From the NCBI RefSeq assembly GCF_000972845.2, contig NC_040016.1, positions 11,118,701 through 11,182,700 of the forward strand: DNA of 64,000 nt. The letters are read 5' to 3'. Shown here piece after piece: positions 1-11,680 of this stretch (position 1 is the first letter of the stretch; each line of letters begins with the position of its first letter). The notes beneath the pieces were generated by a model. The model had not been told where the DNA came from and made no database searches. It worked only from the letters and a program-made list of their open reading frames with translations. The DNA is from Larimichthys crocea (taxonomy: Eukaryota > Chordata > Actinopteri > Sciaenidae). Both the position numbers and the translations under genes were made by a program.

Positions 1-194
1 TGGTGTTATTTGGATATCTCTGTACCTGTGACTCACTGATTCAATTTAAACCTGTGTCTATAAATAGCTTACAAATTGCTCATTTTGCTGCTGCATTAAA
101 ATCTACATTAATCTTAAGAGTATAATTAGCAGAACTCCTACTTTCCTGTGTGTTTGGGTTGTGGGGGTGTGTGTGTGTGTGGGGTGTGACTCAC

Positions 195-1483
195 TGTTGG
201 GAGTCTGTGGTGGTGGCGAGACATGTCCATCTCTGGTGTGGTGACCACTGCGACTCATCATCATAGACTCTTCCACAACGTTGATGCTGTTACTTGCATC
301 AGCTCCTGAAGCAGATTGAAGATCCTTCTGCCCGGGGAGCACTTGAATGCAAAGATTCCTGATCAAAGAAGCAATCGCAACATTGTTAGCACCAAGTAAC
401 ACACCAAAAGATAAAGCAGTCCATGGCTGAAGCTTTGATGGAAGACTGAAGTTAGATTTTATCCTTTAACATATTTTATTACAAACAACACACATGGGAT
501 GCCTCTTCACAATTTTTTTCCCCTCCCAAAAGAGGCAGTGTGTGCACGATGTACATACTGTATGTGTGCGGAAAGTTTGTGCTGCACCCACAGGTTTTGA
601 TTAATTTAATTTTTAACATTCTCCAACCAATAATTTCTTTCAGTTCTTATGCAAACCACAGAGAGCACACTATGAGCATCCTACAGGGGAAACGCGCGCC
701 ATGTTTAACCCATATCGAGTCCACCCTTTATAACAGCAGGCTTTGAGTAGGCCTTTAAGTTTGACACATCTTACTATCTAGTTTCGGAATGAGCATAACC
801 TGATTTGTACACGGTGACACTGTGACGTGGAGCCAGCATTCACAGAACCAGGACCCGTGAAACTGAAGCAGCTAAATGGAGTTCAGCCATGCTTCAATTT
901 CTTATTTACATCTGTGCTTTTCATACTGGAAACGTGTCAACAATGTTTCAGTGGAAAAGACACACATGGTGTGAAATAGTATATACAGAAAATATCATCA
1001 CCGGTATCTGAAGGTATGTATCGAACATAACGTCATCGTCATCAATGACTCTCTCAGCTGTGGTTACTGAAGCAGACAAAATGTTGCTCACCCTGCCGGT
1101 CTGACAGCGACGACCGCCTCGAAAGAAAACAAGTTGGAGTCGTAGCCGTAGCGTCGCAGGCAGAGATACGGCCACCGGATGGCGTCCCGCTTACGTGTGT
1201 GAAGAATGAGCTCAGTCTGGGTGAGCTCCATGACCCGAGCCCAGCTCGTTGCCCTCATCGTCCAAATTGGTTGACCTGGGTCAGGGAGGAGAAATGTAAT
1301 GGGAGGATACACTGTAAAATTGTTTATTACAGCATAACGGAAACAAAAAGTAAAAGTTGCGCTGTTATACAGGGGGATTAAGTTGTTGAATTTAAAAGTT
1401 ATTTGTTTTTATTGACCTTAAATTTGGTGAGATGGTTGTCTCGGATGGGGTCTCTGTACAGAACAGCTCCAACAGCTCCCCAT
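195..1483 (-). CDS. frs3: FRS3/FRS2-type fibroblast growth factor receptor substrate, 5' exons only, frame-disrupted here
   Basis: FRS2 and FRS3 are myristoylated membrane docking proteins; their PTB domain binds FGF and Trk receptors and they recruit GRB2 and SHP2. Three coding exons are visible: 1417-1483 (start ATG 1481-1483, reading MGSCWSC then a shifted LYRDPIRDNH, with the expected N-myristoylation Gly2), 1092-1275 (DDEGNELGSG, MELTQTELILHTRKRD, RRYGYDSNLFSFE, GRRCQTG) and about 195-358 (IFAFKCS, IFNLLQELMQ, NSINVVEES). The rest lies beyond the left edge. I prefer FRS3 to FRS2 because TOMM6 is a close neighbour, as in human 6p21, and because MELTQ matches FRS3. The frame is broken at least seven times: an extra T near 1461; indels in 1092-1275 before DDEG, at GSG/MEL and at FE/GRR; an offset at the next junction; compensating indels near 325-335; and one base missing before NSINVV. 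The protein blocks between breaks are well conserved. The last donor is tentative. Confidence 0.8.
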
Positions 1484-3839
1484 AGCTTCAGCAGGCCAGC
1501 TGAAACCTGTCAGAGAAAACAAACATCCCCACCCGTTTCCATTATCATATCGGAGACTTAAAGCAAAGTTATCCAACTCGGACAAAACAACGCTGAACGC
1601 CCACTTCAGGGAGCAAACACAACAAACTTCTTACTCAGTCCAGGCATCAGTGTAAAGGGATTCACGTCTCAATCCCAGGATCTTCGACTGGGCATCGTCG
1701 TCACAAGCCAGTTGGTTTGTGGACTGACATCTTTAAGAGAAGCATGATGTTTCTCCCCCCTGAAACAACAATCAGATTAAACATTAAACTTGTAGTCAGT
1801 GCATAAACCTGATACTGAACCTGTTGCATGTCATTTCCTGTTATCCATTTAAAAAATAAAAAAACACCTTAACATTAACTACAGTTTAAGGATTTTTAAA
1901 ATCATGATCATAAAACATTTAACACTTTTTTACTGAGGAAGTTACCGAGACAGTGGTTGTTTTTGAGCTTTCGCCCCTCCTCAAAAAAAAGACAAAATCC
2001 CTTTATACGTAACTAAATGACTGCATATACTGATTCAGTTTACTCAGTCATTAGTTATCTACCTCACTTAGCAGACTGTGTATCGATCACAATATTAAAC
2101 CTACATGTAAAATAATAATTTAATTCATGGTGCGATGTATATTGTTTTAGTCCCACAATAATGGGACTATAGCAATGCTGTTATCTGTGTTGTTATGAAT
2201 AAAAAATATCCGAATGGTTTTTCCAGATTTAAATTGAGCACTGATGTTGGCAGATAACCTGAGGTGAGAGAAAAAGTTGAACGAAAAGCTACTAAGTGGA
2301 CTTTGAGTGAGATTATATTATCTCCTATACACATATTATAATATAGAAGAAAAACAATATTTTTTAAAGTTATTACTAAAAGTGGCTTATTAAAACATCA
2401 ATATGTGCATCTTAAGATCAGTAAAAAACAAACATAACATCTCACAAATCTGGAATTTGAGCTTCTAGACTAAATGGACACAAAACAGACCCAAAAAAAA
2501 ATAAAATAAAATGTCTCCTGGTTCTTCCTCACATCTGCACCAGTGATCATCCTGTGATTTCTTGCTCCTGTCACCCTCACACAGCCTCCAAACACATCTC
2601 ACATCAACACCAGCCGCATTATGTAGCTCTAACCTGGCCTCCACATCTCTGACTGGAGATGCCAGGCTGCTGGACTCACTCACACTCACACACACATAGA
2701 TATATTTATATATAGATATAATCACAGCTACCTAGGCTAAAAGAGCTCAGCTACGTTTACACACTTGTCATACAGCCAGTGATTGAATTGAATGGGCTTT
2801 CCCTTCATCTGAGCTAGGATAATAATCCACAGCCTTTTTTTTTTTTTTTTTGCCTCCCTCCCTCCTTCCCTTCTTCCTTCTCTGATCATTAGCCCAAGCC
2901 GACGCAGAGCCCCAAAAACAAGCCGACAGCGAGGCTTCATCTGCCCATCAATGTGCAGAGCCCCTCGGTTACAGCCATGCTACCATGAAACACTAAAGGC
3001 ACAAACCAAACACGGTCCATTTGTTCTCATTGGTGCGAGGATACAATAGCGTGAGCATAGAGCAGTCAGTGGAGAACGACAGCGATGGTTTGCTACTCAC
3101 ATGTCTGGCACGGATTTTTTTTTTTATTATATAATAATATATATTATATATATATAAATAGCCTAATGGCGAAAGAGGCATTGAGACTGCGATTAGTTAT
3201 CGGCGGCTGCTGCTGCTGCTGCTGCTGCGGGTAGCGGGATGTGGCACTGCACGGCAGAGACGCGAGTAAAAGATGCAGTGAGAGCAGTAAAAAAAAAAAA
3301 AAAAAAAAAATGTTGTTTTTTTTTTCTCTCTCTCTTTTCTCACTCACTCCTCCCTCTCTCTCTCCTCCTATTACGCCCCCCTACTGCAGCACGGGCCTCT
3401 GCCTGTATGACATTTCCCAAGCAGCTGGGGTGAGAGTTCACCGCCGACAACGAGGCTGAGAGAAGCCGACAAGAAGGTAAAGAAACGCGGGAGGACCAGA
3501 GAGGAAAGGTGTGCCAGCCTGACGGAGACGAGGAGGAGGAGGAGGAGCAAAATAAAAAATAAAAAATAAAGATCCATGCATCTCTACCGGCTTGTTTTTT
3601 CCCCCCTAGAAATATTCCCTTTAGATATACTTTATACTTTATACTTTATTTTCCCAAACGGGGAATTCACTGTGTTTACAGCGCGAAAAATAAGCAAGGA
3701 GGGAAAACACAAGTGTACTATTACAAAAAGTACTAAAGTAAATTGCAGATTTAAATGTGCAATTACAACACAGTACTAAGGAGAACATAAACTTAAAAAA
3801 AACAACAAAAAAACAAAACAACAAACAAGAACAAAAATA
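1484..3839. other. FRS3 upstream and intergenic DNA
   Basis: I see no conserved protein-coding exon here. The stretch is AT-rich, with A and T runs and an AT dinucleotide tract near 3120-3160. A more GC-rich part at about 2860-3560, containing a CTG run and CT/AG-rich DNA, could hold a non-coding first exon or promoter of the minus-strand FRS3 gene. That is inference from position only. Confidence 0.4.
3206..3228. repeat. CTG trinucleotide run
   Basis: About seven CTG units lie in a locally GC-richer segment upstream of FRS3. On the minus strand they read as CAG. No long open frame uses them convincingly, so the run is probably untranslated. Confidence 0.8.
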
Positions 3840-4290
3840 AAGGCAATGATTCTTTATTCTCTGTTTGGAGCACACGTGAATGTTTGGTGTTTAATAGCTT
3901 TCAAGAGTCCCCTTAACTAAAAAATGGTGCTTATACTATTATTTCGCACTACATAAATTAAAAAAGAGGGTATTTTCATGTTATCAACTAAAAAAACAAA
4001 CAAAAAGAAAGTTTTACAGTGAAAGGATAGTTCCATAATATTAGGAAACGTGCTAACTCTTACGACAGATGAGAAAACTTTATGTCTCACTGTAAATAGA
4101 GCAGCATATGAACAGCCCGGCGGGTGGTATGTAGCTTAGTGCTTAGCATAAAGACTGGAAACAAAGGGAAACAGCTAGCCTGGCTTTGCTAAAGGCACAA
4201 AATCAATTACTTCTAAAGCTCATCGCTAACACCTCATATGTAGTTTGTATAATCCGTATACAAAAACTACTTTAAAAATATTTTTTTTTA
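3840..4290. repeat. Interspersed DNA repeat, first of two tandemly placed copies
   Basis: Shares ordered blocks with 4385-4835: GGAGCA-CACGTGAATGTTTG, a GTGCTTATA block, a TTAGCATAAAGAC-GGAAACAAAGGGAAAC block and a CTAACACCT...AATCCGTA end. The core with the sentence AGCATAAAGACTGGAAACA is, from memory, a common percomorph repeat. It has no coding capacity. Confidence 0.7.
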
Positions 4291-4384
4291 TTTTTTATTA
4301 TTTGGATAGGTTTGCTTCGCTAAGCATAAAAACGGCAAACAGGGGCAAATATAAGGAAAGACATCTCTATAATTGTTATCGTGA

Positions 4385-4835
4385 TTTTACTTTCTTTTTG
4401 GAGCAACACGTGAATGTTTGTAAGACTTTTAAAATATATTTAAAGTCTTTCCCCAGTGTATGAATAAAGTCCCACTTCACTCAAAAAATGTGCTTATATT
4501 ATTATTATTATTATTATTATTATTATGTTTTGGAGTTTTGACACTAAAAAGGCAGTTTTCACGTTCATCTCCTAAAAAAAATGTAAGTAGTTATAGTAGT
4601 AGTAATAGCTGAACAGAGTTGATACCACTTTCATGTCTCTGCTGTAAATATGAGCAACACAGCCAGCGGGTGTTAAAATAGCTTAGCTTAGCATAAAGAC
4701 GTGGAAACAAAGGGAAACAGTTAGCCTAGCTTTGTCTAAAGGTAACAAAATCCATCTTCCAGCACTTCTAAAGCTCACCACTAACACCTTACATCTAGTT
4801 GTATAATCCGTACAAAAAGGAAATTTAAACATGAA
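4385..4835. repeat. Interspersed DNA repeat, second tandemly placed copy
   Basis: Second copy of the unit at 3840-4290, with the same block order but differing by substitutions and an expanded ATT run at about 4498-4526. The spacing of about 550 bases suggests an old tandem duplication, or insertion of two related elements side by side. Confidence 0.7.
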
Positions 4836-4839
4836 ATTG

Positions 4840-5125
4840 GACATTTATTGTGAGACTAGATCCTAGGCAACCAGTGTGCAATGTTACTGGAAGTTTTTAG
4901 GCTGTGTCCAATGACGTCACCTGTAGGTTTCCGAAGTGCTGTTTTGAAGGAAAATAGGCAGAACTGGTCTAAACGCGGCCGNNNNNNNNNNGGGCTGAAT
5001 GACCCCTGGGTGCTCTAATAAAGCCATCTGTAATGGCACCTGCCTGTCAATCAAAGCGGCCATGCTGTTAACAATCAAATTTCTAGGTGTCAATCTTCAT
5101 ATCTAACTTTATGTATGAGCAGGAT
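4840..5125. repeat. Probable interspersed repeat interrupted by an assembly gap; gap is 4982-4991
   Basis: Non-coding sequence resembling dispersed fish repeats (GTGTCCAATGACGTCACC and CTGCCTGTCAATCAAAG blocks) flanks a run of exactly ten N. Ten N is usually a placeholder, so the true distance between 4981 and 4992 is unknown. Confidence 0.55.
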
Positions 5126-5212
5126 ATGTGTATATATAAACATGTTTTCATATTGGTTTATTGTTTATACTACTGCCACATACCATAGCAACAGTTGCAG
5201 TGACAATGCACG

Positions 5213-5578
5213 TTAAAGGTCCAGTGTGTACGATTCAGTTTTACCTAGCAGTCAAGTTGCAGATTGCAACCATTGAATATTCTCCCCTGGCTCACCCTCT
5301 CCTTCAAAGTTTGTAGGAAAAACTCTGGCTAGAAATTCACGTAAAAAGCAAAAGGCCTTATCTCGATCAGTGTTTGGTTTGTCTGCTCAGTGCCACTGTA
5401 AAAAAAAAAAAGGTGGTTCAATATGGCAGACTCCATGGAAGAGGACCCGCTCACTCTGTAGATATAAAGGACTGATTTTAAGACAACTAAAATACAACAT
5501 TCTTATTTTAAGGCGATTATACGCTAATGAAAACATACTATTCAATTCCTGCCTTAATCTTACACACTGGACCTTTAA
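5213..5578. mobile_element. Short non-autonomous DNA transposon with perfect 18-bp terminal inverted repeats
   Basis: The left end at 5213-5230 reads TTAAAGGTCCAGTGTGTA and the right end at 5561-5578 is its exact reverse complement. The 366-base element has no transposase. Both outer edges begin with TTAA, so a TTAA-targeting (piggyBac-like) origin is possible, though the TTAA could equally be part of the inverted repeat. It lies between FRS3 and TSPO. Confidence 0.85.
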
Positions 5579-6159
5579 TAGAAATACACAAAAGTCAATA
5601 TAAATGCATATTAAAAACAGCAAACACACAATGATAAAATAATGTTTTTAATTAAAATGTTATATCCTCCCAAGAAGCTTGATTGTTTTGTTTTTGTGAA
5701 GATAGTTTATGTCAAAATATGTATGAATACATAAAACTATTAGCTGCGTAAAATGGTAAACCGGCTCTAACGAGTCTAAATATATGCATGTTTGCTTTTT
5801 GCAACTAAACAAACACCTTTAACGTGTTTGTCAGGCTTTATTAGCCTTAAGCTTTTCTTTAGAAACATCCTCAATGGGAAATAAGATAGCTGCGCTAAGA
5901 GGGCAGGAATCATCTTGACTGGTTTAGTAATCTTTGCTGTCGCCTCTCCAGCTGTGTGTGGGTGTTTTTGCAAGCATCGAGGAAATATGTAATGACTGAC
6001 CGAGCAGGAAGTAAAGCGTGTGTATTTCATAACCTTTGGACTTTAAGTGACCACGGCTGGGTTATACAACATGTTTATTTAGCGACCAAAATACTCCACT
6101 AACCGTCATCCTCCTCTTGACTTTGTCTTGGCGACCAATCTTTGTTACCCACCACGCTC
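5579..6159. other. Intergenic DNA, nothing recognised
   Basis: AT-rich sequence between the short DNA element and the candidate TSPO 5' region. I see no conserved exon, RNA gene or clear repeat in it. Confidence 0.4.
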
Positions 6160-6177
6160 CGACGTCACGGTGTTTGC

Positions 6178-6214
<37 letters not shown>

Positions 6215-6343
6215 ACTGGACACACATGATAAGACAGCCCTGCCCGTCCAGCAAACTGTAACACACACACGTACGCACCAAGCCGAGCAACATTAGGTCC
6301 GAGGAAAATAACATAGGAAGGAGCCAAGGAGCTGAAACCAGCG
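6160..6343 (+). promoter_or_regulatory. Candidate TSPO promoter and non-coding first exon
   Basis: TSPO's first coding exon opens three bases after a splice acceptor, so an upstream untranslated exon is expected. The best candidate ends at 6343 with a consensus donor (GCG followed by GTGAGT). Just upstream lies a GACGTCAC motif resembling a CREB/ATF site. No TATA box is evident. This is inferred from splice consensus and position only. Confidence 0.35.
6181..6212. repeat. GT dinucleotide microsatellite
   Basis: An uninterrupted TG tract of about 32 bases, close upstream of the candidate TSPO 5' exon. The reading frames across it are low-complexity artefacts. Confidence 0.95.
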
Positions 6344-6685
6344 GTGAGTAACACGCACAAGGCTCTGACATAACCTGCAGTATAATGACAGGAAAGTTAG
6401 GTAAGTGTCCTTCAGTCCAGACTGTTCTCCCACATTTATCTGTTTCAGTATATTAATAATTAATAATTCACTGTTGCATTAAAAACATATTTTAACAGCA
6501 TTCAAGTCGCCTGTCTTTTAAGTTTTGCAACATTACTCGTTAAAAGTCTAAAAATGTTGGTTGTTCACTGCATTTTCACACCGTCTGTACAAGACAGCAT
6601 GAAAAACAACTTTAAATAATATTAATGACTAACAGGAACTGGCCTTGACTGACCTTAACTGTCCTAAAATACCTCTCTCAGATAC

Positions 6686-6860
6686 CAGTACTGGATTATT
6701 ATTGTGATGATGATGATGATGACAGATACCAGTACTGGATTATTATTGTGATGATGATGATGATGATGATAATGATAGGGGCTTTATTTGTCATTGTAAC
6801 AGTACAAGTACAGTACAACGAAATTGCAGACGAGTCTGTCCATACAAATAATACATGTAA
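6686..6860. repeat. Local tandem duplication joined to a LINE-like 3' tail
   Basis: GATACCAGTACTGGATTATT followed by a GAT run occurs twice in succession (about 6680-6721 and 6722-6772). It runs into GGCTTTATTTGTCATTGTAA...AACGAAATT, a sentence typical of fish retroelement ends. Non-coding. Confidence 0.7.
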
Positions 6861-7087
6861 TATGACAAATGGGGGAGGACAGGACAGTGTATTGTACTCA
6901 TATTAGTACATTTAGTATGAGCTACAGTGTGTTTAAAGCAGCTATAATACTAAATACTATAATACATAACTACTTGTATGTGAGATGGGGTTAATAGTGA
7001 TGATCAATTGTCACCTGACTGCAGTTATGTAGTATTTTATGCTCCTTGTTTTGGTTTAGTGGTCCATAACTTTAGTTCTCTCCAGCC

Positions 7088-7260
7088 TCCAAGTGTTTCA
7101 GTTTAACAAGTGACCATGTTAAATGGCGACCTTTACCCGATACATTTGTTGGGGGTTGTAGTTCTGACAAGTGGCAACCTCTGTGGAGTGAAGCCAATGT
7201 AGAAATGCCAAAAACTGCAGCTCCTTGAACAGACACCTGAGGCGGAAGAGACAGGACTGT
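7088..7260. repeat. Interspersed repeat related to the copies upstream of SIRT4
   Basis: Contains GTGTTTCAGTTTAACAAG, then TGACCATG and TGGCGACC, closely matching units at about 19348 and 19552. The trailing GAAGCCAATGTAGAAATGCC and AACTGCAG blocks look like a dispersed fish repeat. It lies about 110-280 bases before the TSPO start codon, in intron 1 if the 5' model is right. Confidence 0.65.
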
Positions 7261-7371
7261 AGCCAGAGCCACAGATTTTGAGTTTCAACTTGTACGTGAA
7301 TGAAATCCTGCCTCTAACACTGTATCCAGTTTTCTTCATACATCTCATGTCTCCTGTGTTCATCTCAGAAC

Positions 7372-8030
7372 ATGTGGCTGCCCATGCTTGGAATGACGGC
7401 CTTGCCACACCTGGGAGGTTTCTATGGAGGCTACATCACACGCAAAGAGGTGAAGAACTGGTACCCAACCCTGCAGAAACCATCATGGCGCCCACCGAAT
7501 GCAGCATTCCCCGTAGTGTGGACATGTCTGTATACAGGCATGGGGTAAGCATCTTTATGACCGGGCCCTGCAGCCTTTTAGGATTTTATTCTCTATATAA
7601 AGGATCCTGTTTTTATCATTGTTCTTATGCAGGTATGGCTCCTACTTGGTGTGGAAGGAGTTGGGAGGTTTCACTGAGGATGCAGTGGTTCCACTGGGAC
7701 TGTATGGGCTACAGCTAGCTCTGAACTGGACCTGGACTCCGATTTTCTTTGGTGCACACAAACTGAAATGGGTAAGTTTATCGCACTGATGTAATTGTTT
7801 ATTTTAATCGGGTATATTCTACGCTCTGTTTAAAACCCTCTCTCTGTCCAACGTAGGCTCTCATTGAGATAGTGCTTCTCACTGGGACCGTCGGAGCCAC
7901 CATGGCGTCTTGGTATTCTATCAGCCGCACTGCCACTCTGCTGATGGCGCCCTACCTGTCCTGGCTGTGCCTCGCCACCGCTCTAAACTACTGCATATGG
8001 AGAGACAACCCCGAGAAAAAAGAAGAGTAG
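7372..8030 (+). CDS. tspo: Translocator protein TSPO (peripheral benzodiazepine receptor)
   Basis: TSPO is a five-helix outer mitochondrial membrane protein that binds cholesterol and porphyrins. Three exons, 7372-7544, 7633-7771 and 7857-8030, join in phase to give 161 residues (human 169). Diagnostic matches are LQKPSW in the first loop, [30 protein letters not shown], and [10 protein letters not shown] at the C-terminus. The last carries the cholesterol-recognition (CRAC) pattern of leucine, tyrosine and arginine. The start was chosen because ATG lies three bases after a splice acceptor and gives the normal N-terminal length. The acidic/lysine tail PEKKEE is ordinary. All junctions are GT-AG. 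It is convergent with UQCC2, and FRS3 lies upstream. No frame problem is seen. Confidence 0.97.
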
Positions 8031-9017
8031 GAGACACTTCTGTGTGCTGCGTTTGCATTTGCACGTTCAGCTGATATTTCTGAGGATTGATATTAAAATA
8101 CCAGCTTGTCAAAGATCAACCAGTATCTGCAGATATGTTAACTAATGTTGAAAAATGATTTAACTCCATAATGAGGTCATTGAAAAGTAGTGTGCCCAGC
8201 AGACTTGTTTGTTTACGGTCATCTGCAGAATCTAAAATGGCAGCTTTATACACCTGAGCAGGTGTGTTACTCCGTCCGATCGTGGTAATGTGAATGTTTA
8301 ACTGTCAACCTGCCTCTTTGTCACAGTTTTGTACTAAGCTGTTTGATCAAAGACATTAAATCTCATTTATTAACTTCATGTCCCATGTGTGCATTAATAA
8401 TAATAATGAGTGTTATGTTGTACTGTTACTGCTTTAACTCAATTAAACAGATTTTTATCCAATTAAACACTATGGCATTAATATTCATTCAGTCACAGAA
8501 GGCCACCAACTCAGTTTTTAAAGCCATGGCATATCTACATATATGATGACTGAAGTCACGTGCGGTGAAATACACAGATTTTATATTAGGTAAAAGGAGA
8601 ACATTAAATATTCAGTGTTTGTTACAATAATTTGTATTAGGGGAGATAAAGTTGCATCGGTGCATCCAGTCTGTATAATATTGTGTCAAAGGAAAGATAT
8701 TTGGTCCACAAAACAAAGATTTTTCATGTGATGCCAATTCACATTGTTAAAAACAACCTAACTAATATACAGTGGAGGTAAATATTATATTGGAATTAAA
8801 TTCTCTCTAAAGCATTTTTAGTCAAATTTATGTTTGTGGAAGGAGTTTCTCGCTAATTTCTTTATATTTGGTTGTGTATTGATTGATCCCTCCCAAAGGT
8901 ACAGGCAATAGTTTGTAAATTCAAAATAAAAATAACAGTCTATAAAGATACCAACAATAAGCTTTATTTCTGTACATACAGTGAGAAAAGAAAAGATAGG
9001 AAAGGACAGAGAGAGAG
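8031..9017. other. Convergent 3' intergenic interval, TSPO to UQCC2
   Basis: Holds the 3' untranslated regions of both genes. ATTAAA at 8355-8360 is the best TSPO polyadenylation signal. No exon or recognisable repeat is seen. Confidence 0.5.
8963..8968 (-). terminator. Polyadenylation signal of UQCC2
   Basis: AATAAA on the minus strand, about 50 bases beyond the UQCC2 stop codon. It is the nearest canonical signal and implies a short 3' untranslated region. Confidence 0.65.
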
Positions 9018-10999
9018 TTATTTTTCAGGAGCTTTCTCTGGAGGAGGGTCTTCTGGTGATTTGGAGAATCGCTCCATTAACGTCTTCCACAAACCCTTTT
9101 TCTCCTCGTCCATCTGTTGCAAACTCCCTACACAACAACAAATCAAACATATATGAAACAAAAAGCTAACTATAACAAAAGTGTGTTTCATAAACAGTCA
9201 TAAACATAAATGTTGCTCCTTACCTGTCAAAAGTACTTTACACTCTTCCACCGTCACTCCAGTAAAGCTTGTGTCTCTTACACGAGGAAACTGAGGACAG
9301 ACAAAAAAGACATTATTAGACACATAGTTGTGTGAATACATTGTTTGGAGGAGCATGTTTCCCCTGATGTTTTGCATATTATTATTACATATTTTAAATG
9401 TAGTCTCATAGGAGAGACAATACCTTATGTCAGTGTTGCTCGTCAGTGTTATTAGGAACCAAACCAGACAGGTTTAAAATGAAAATGTCTTTACAGAATG
9501 AATACTCAAACTTAACTGGTCAGTTATTCCTTATCTGACAAACTTCATGCTTCATCATCTCCAGAGAGGAGAAGAAAATAATTTGACATATCAGAGACTG
9601 TTACAGAATATACACTGTGCTTACCCGTTGTCTGTAGAGGTTGCCGTTGATGCGAGCCAAACTTTCATACATCTGGTCGCACTTTTCTGGATCTGAGATC
9701 TGGTGGGAAACGCATTGATTTGACAAATGAGATAAATCTGACCGCCAAAAAAAACAGTTTTTCCATCACATTTTAAAAAGCAATCATATTTTTGACACAA
9801 CTATAAGTCAACCAAAACATTGGCAGACTGCTGTTATCTTATTTCTACAGATATTATACATAATCTACATAATAAGAACCTTTTCTAAAACACAGGATGC
9901 TTTTGTTATTGGTGCATTTATTTAAAATATCTAATCCAACTTGTGGTAGGTGCTTCAGGAAACATGGGAGGAAACCTCTTCAGATCACTTTCACAAATTG
10001 ACATGTATGAATGCCCAAAGGGCTGCAAGGATGCAAACGCAGGATTCTTTGATTAAAGTTTGAAGGAAACAATTACTATTTTAATTTAAAAAAAATCATT
10101 ATTTCTAACTTTGTCAATAGCTATATTTCCTATTCATTTTGCAATATGAACTATGTAGTGACTTTGTTTAACTTTGTTTCAGTCACTTGGTAGATGAGAG
10201 GTGGATATTTATAATTTATTTTTTTTTATTTTTAAAAAAAAACCTATTTCCGTATGTTTTCATGTGACAACATAGGATTTTTTTTAAAAGTTAGTTGGGG
10301 GCGTATTATATATATATATATTATAGCGTAGCTATATTTATAGATATAATATAATATATAATATCTTATCTATTCCTTTTTTCCATGGATGTTTGGCAAA
10401 CGTCCATGTGTGACGTGTATATATATATCTTTTTTATTATATATTAATATATATATAATTTATATATGATATTATTATAGATTATATATATATTATTCAT
10501 GTCACACACTATAACTACCCTTAAAATTACTTTTAATGGAGTAGAAGGAGCGATATTTTTCAATGACATGTAGTGAACAGTATACTTAAAAAACTAAAAC
10601 TATAGTGAAACATTGTTTTACATGAAACATGTTGTTCTGTCTTTCTGCACAGCTCGTTAAACCTTTGTGTTCAGCCGCAGCCTGACACGAATGATCCCTG
10701 ACATTATGATTATTGTAGGTAAAGATACATTTCCAATGATCGATCGATCAGCTGGACAGACAAGGTCAGCGCTGTTAGCTCATCTCCTCCACACAGCTAT
10801 CGACTTAGCCGGCTTAGCTCGGTCTGTCATGCCGTGTGTCGCGTCACTTAAGCCGCAGTACCTGTGTGTTTTCGCCCTCACGGAAGGCTGACGCTACTCT
10901 CTGCCGCAGGAACGTCCCCAAATCACGGCCTTTCTTGTACTCATCCCGCGGCCACTCCTCACACAGCTTCAAGAACCGACGGTACCTGGTAGCAGACAT
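9018..10999 (-). CDS. uqcc2: Ubiquinol-cytochrome c reductase complex assembly factor 2
   Basis: UQCC2 works in the mitochondrial matrix and inner membrane with UQCC1 to stabilise newly made cytochrome b during complex III assembly. Four exons on the minus strand: 10862-10999, 9625-9699, 9224-9290 and 9018-9127. They give 129 residues, close to the human length. The N-terminus [12 protein letters not shown], then KKGRDLG and [16 protein letters not shown], followed by [12 protein letters not shown], are nearly identical to the family. [12 protein letters not shown] and a C-terminal [10 protein letters not shown] match as well. All introns are GT-AG and all phases agree. The start is the first ATG, and a transposon edge lies only 17 bases upstream of it. 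It is divergent from TOMM6 across a repeat-filled interval. Confidence 0.96.
10290..10500. repeat. AT-rich palindromic low-complexity tract in UQCC2 intron 1
   Basis: Long alternating TA stretches interrupted by a short less AT-rich centre at about 10380-10430. Such sequence is self-complementary and prone to assembly error. No coding or RNA gene is visible. Confidence 0.7.
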
Positions 11000-11680
11000 C
11001 TTTGGACCATAGCATGTAGTGATGGGTCTGTTGTGAACGAGCCGGTTCAAAGAGCCGGCTCTTTTAAGTTGAACGACGGGAGCCGGCTCCGTTGAGTGAC
11101 ATTTTGAAAACACAAAGGCAAGCTGTCAATAGCTGTCCTTTTTATAGTTTTTATAAGTGTTCTACAAGCAAGTTAGTGCATTCATTGGGCGGTTTCAGAG
11201 AGTTACAAGGGTCTGTAAATACAATGAAAAGAATTGGCTACAGCATTTTATTGATATTAGAAAATGTATTTTTTTCTTTTGAATACATCAGTACAAAGGA
11301 TGAACTGAATATATATATAATATATGTGTACACATACAACTCATAAGTCAAAACAGCGCTAAATTTGGTTGAATTATTAAAGGTATAAGTGGTAAAATAA
11401 AGAGCCGGCTCTTTTAAGTTCAACGACGGGAGCCGGCTCTGGTACGTGAAGCGTTGAGTGACATTTTCAAAACACAAAGGAAAGCTGTCGTATCAAGCAG
11501 GATCCACAAACAACCTTCACGGACACGAGACCTATGCATCCAACGGTCAATAGCTGTCATTTTTAAAAAAAAGTTTTTATAGGTGTTTCTATCTGTTTTG
11601 TGTAGCAGAGTGGTTCTACAAGCAAGTTAGTGCATTCATTGGGTGATTTCAGAGAGTTACAAGGGTCTGTAAATACAGTA

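Noticed and set aside
3144..3600. Several open frames of 60-72 codons with runs of Lys, Phe, Ser or Leu
   Set aside because: They are produced by A, T, CT and CTG low-complexity DNA on both strands and show no domain or codon preference.
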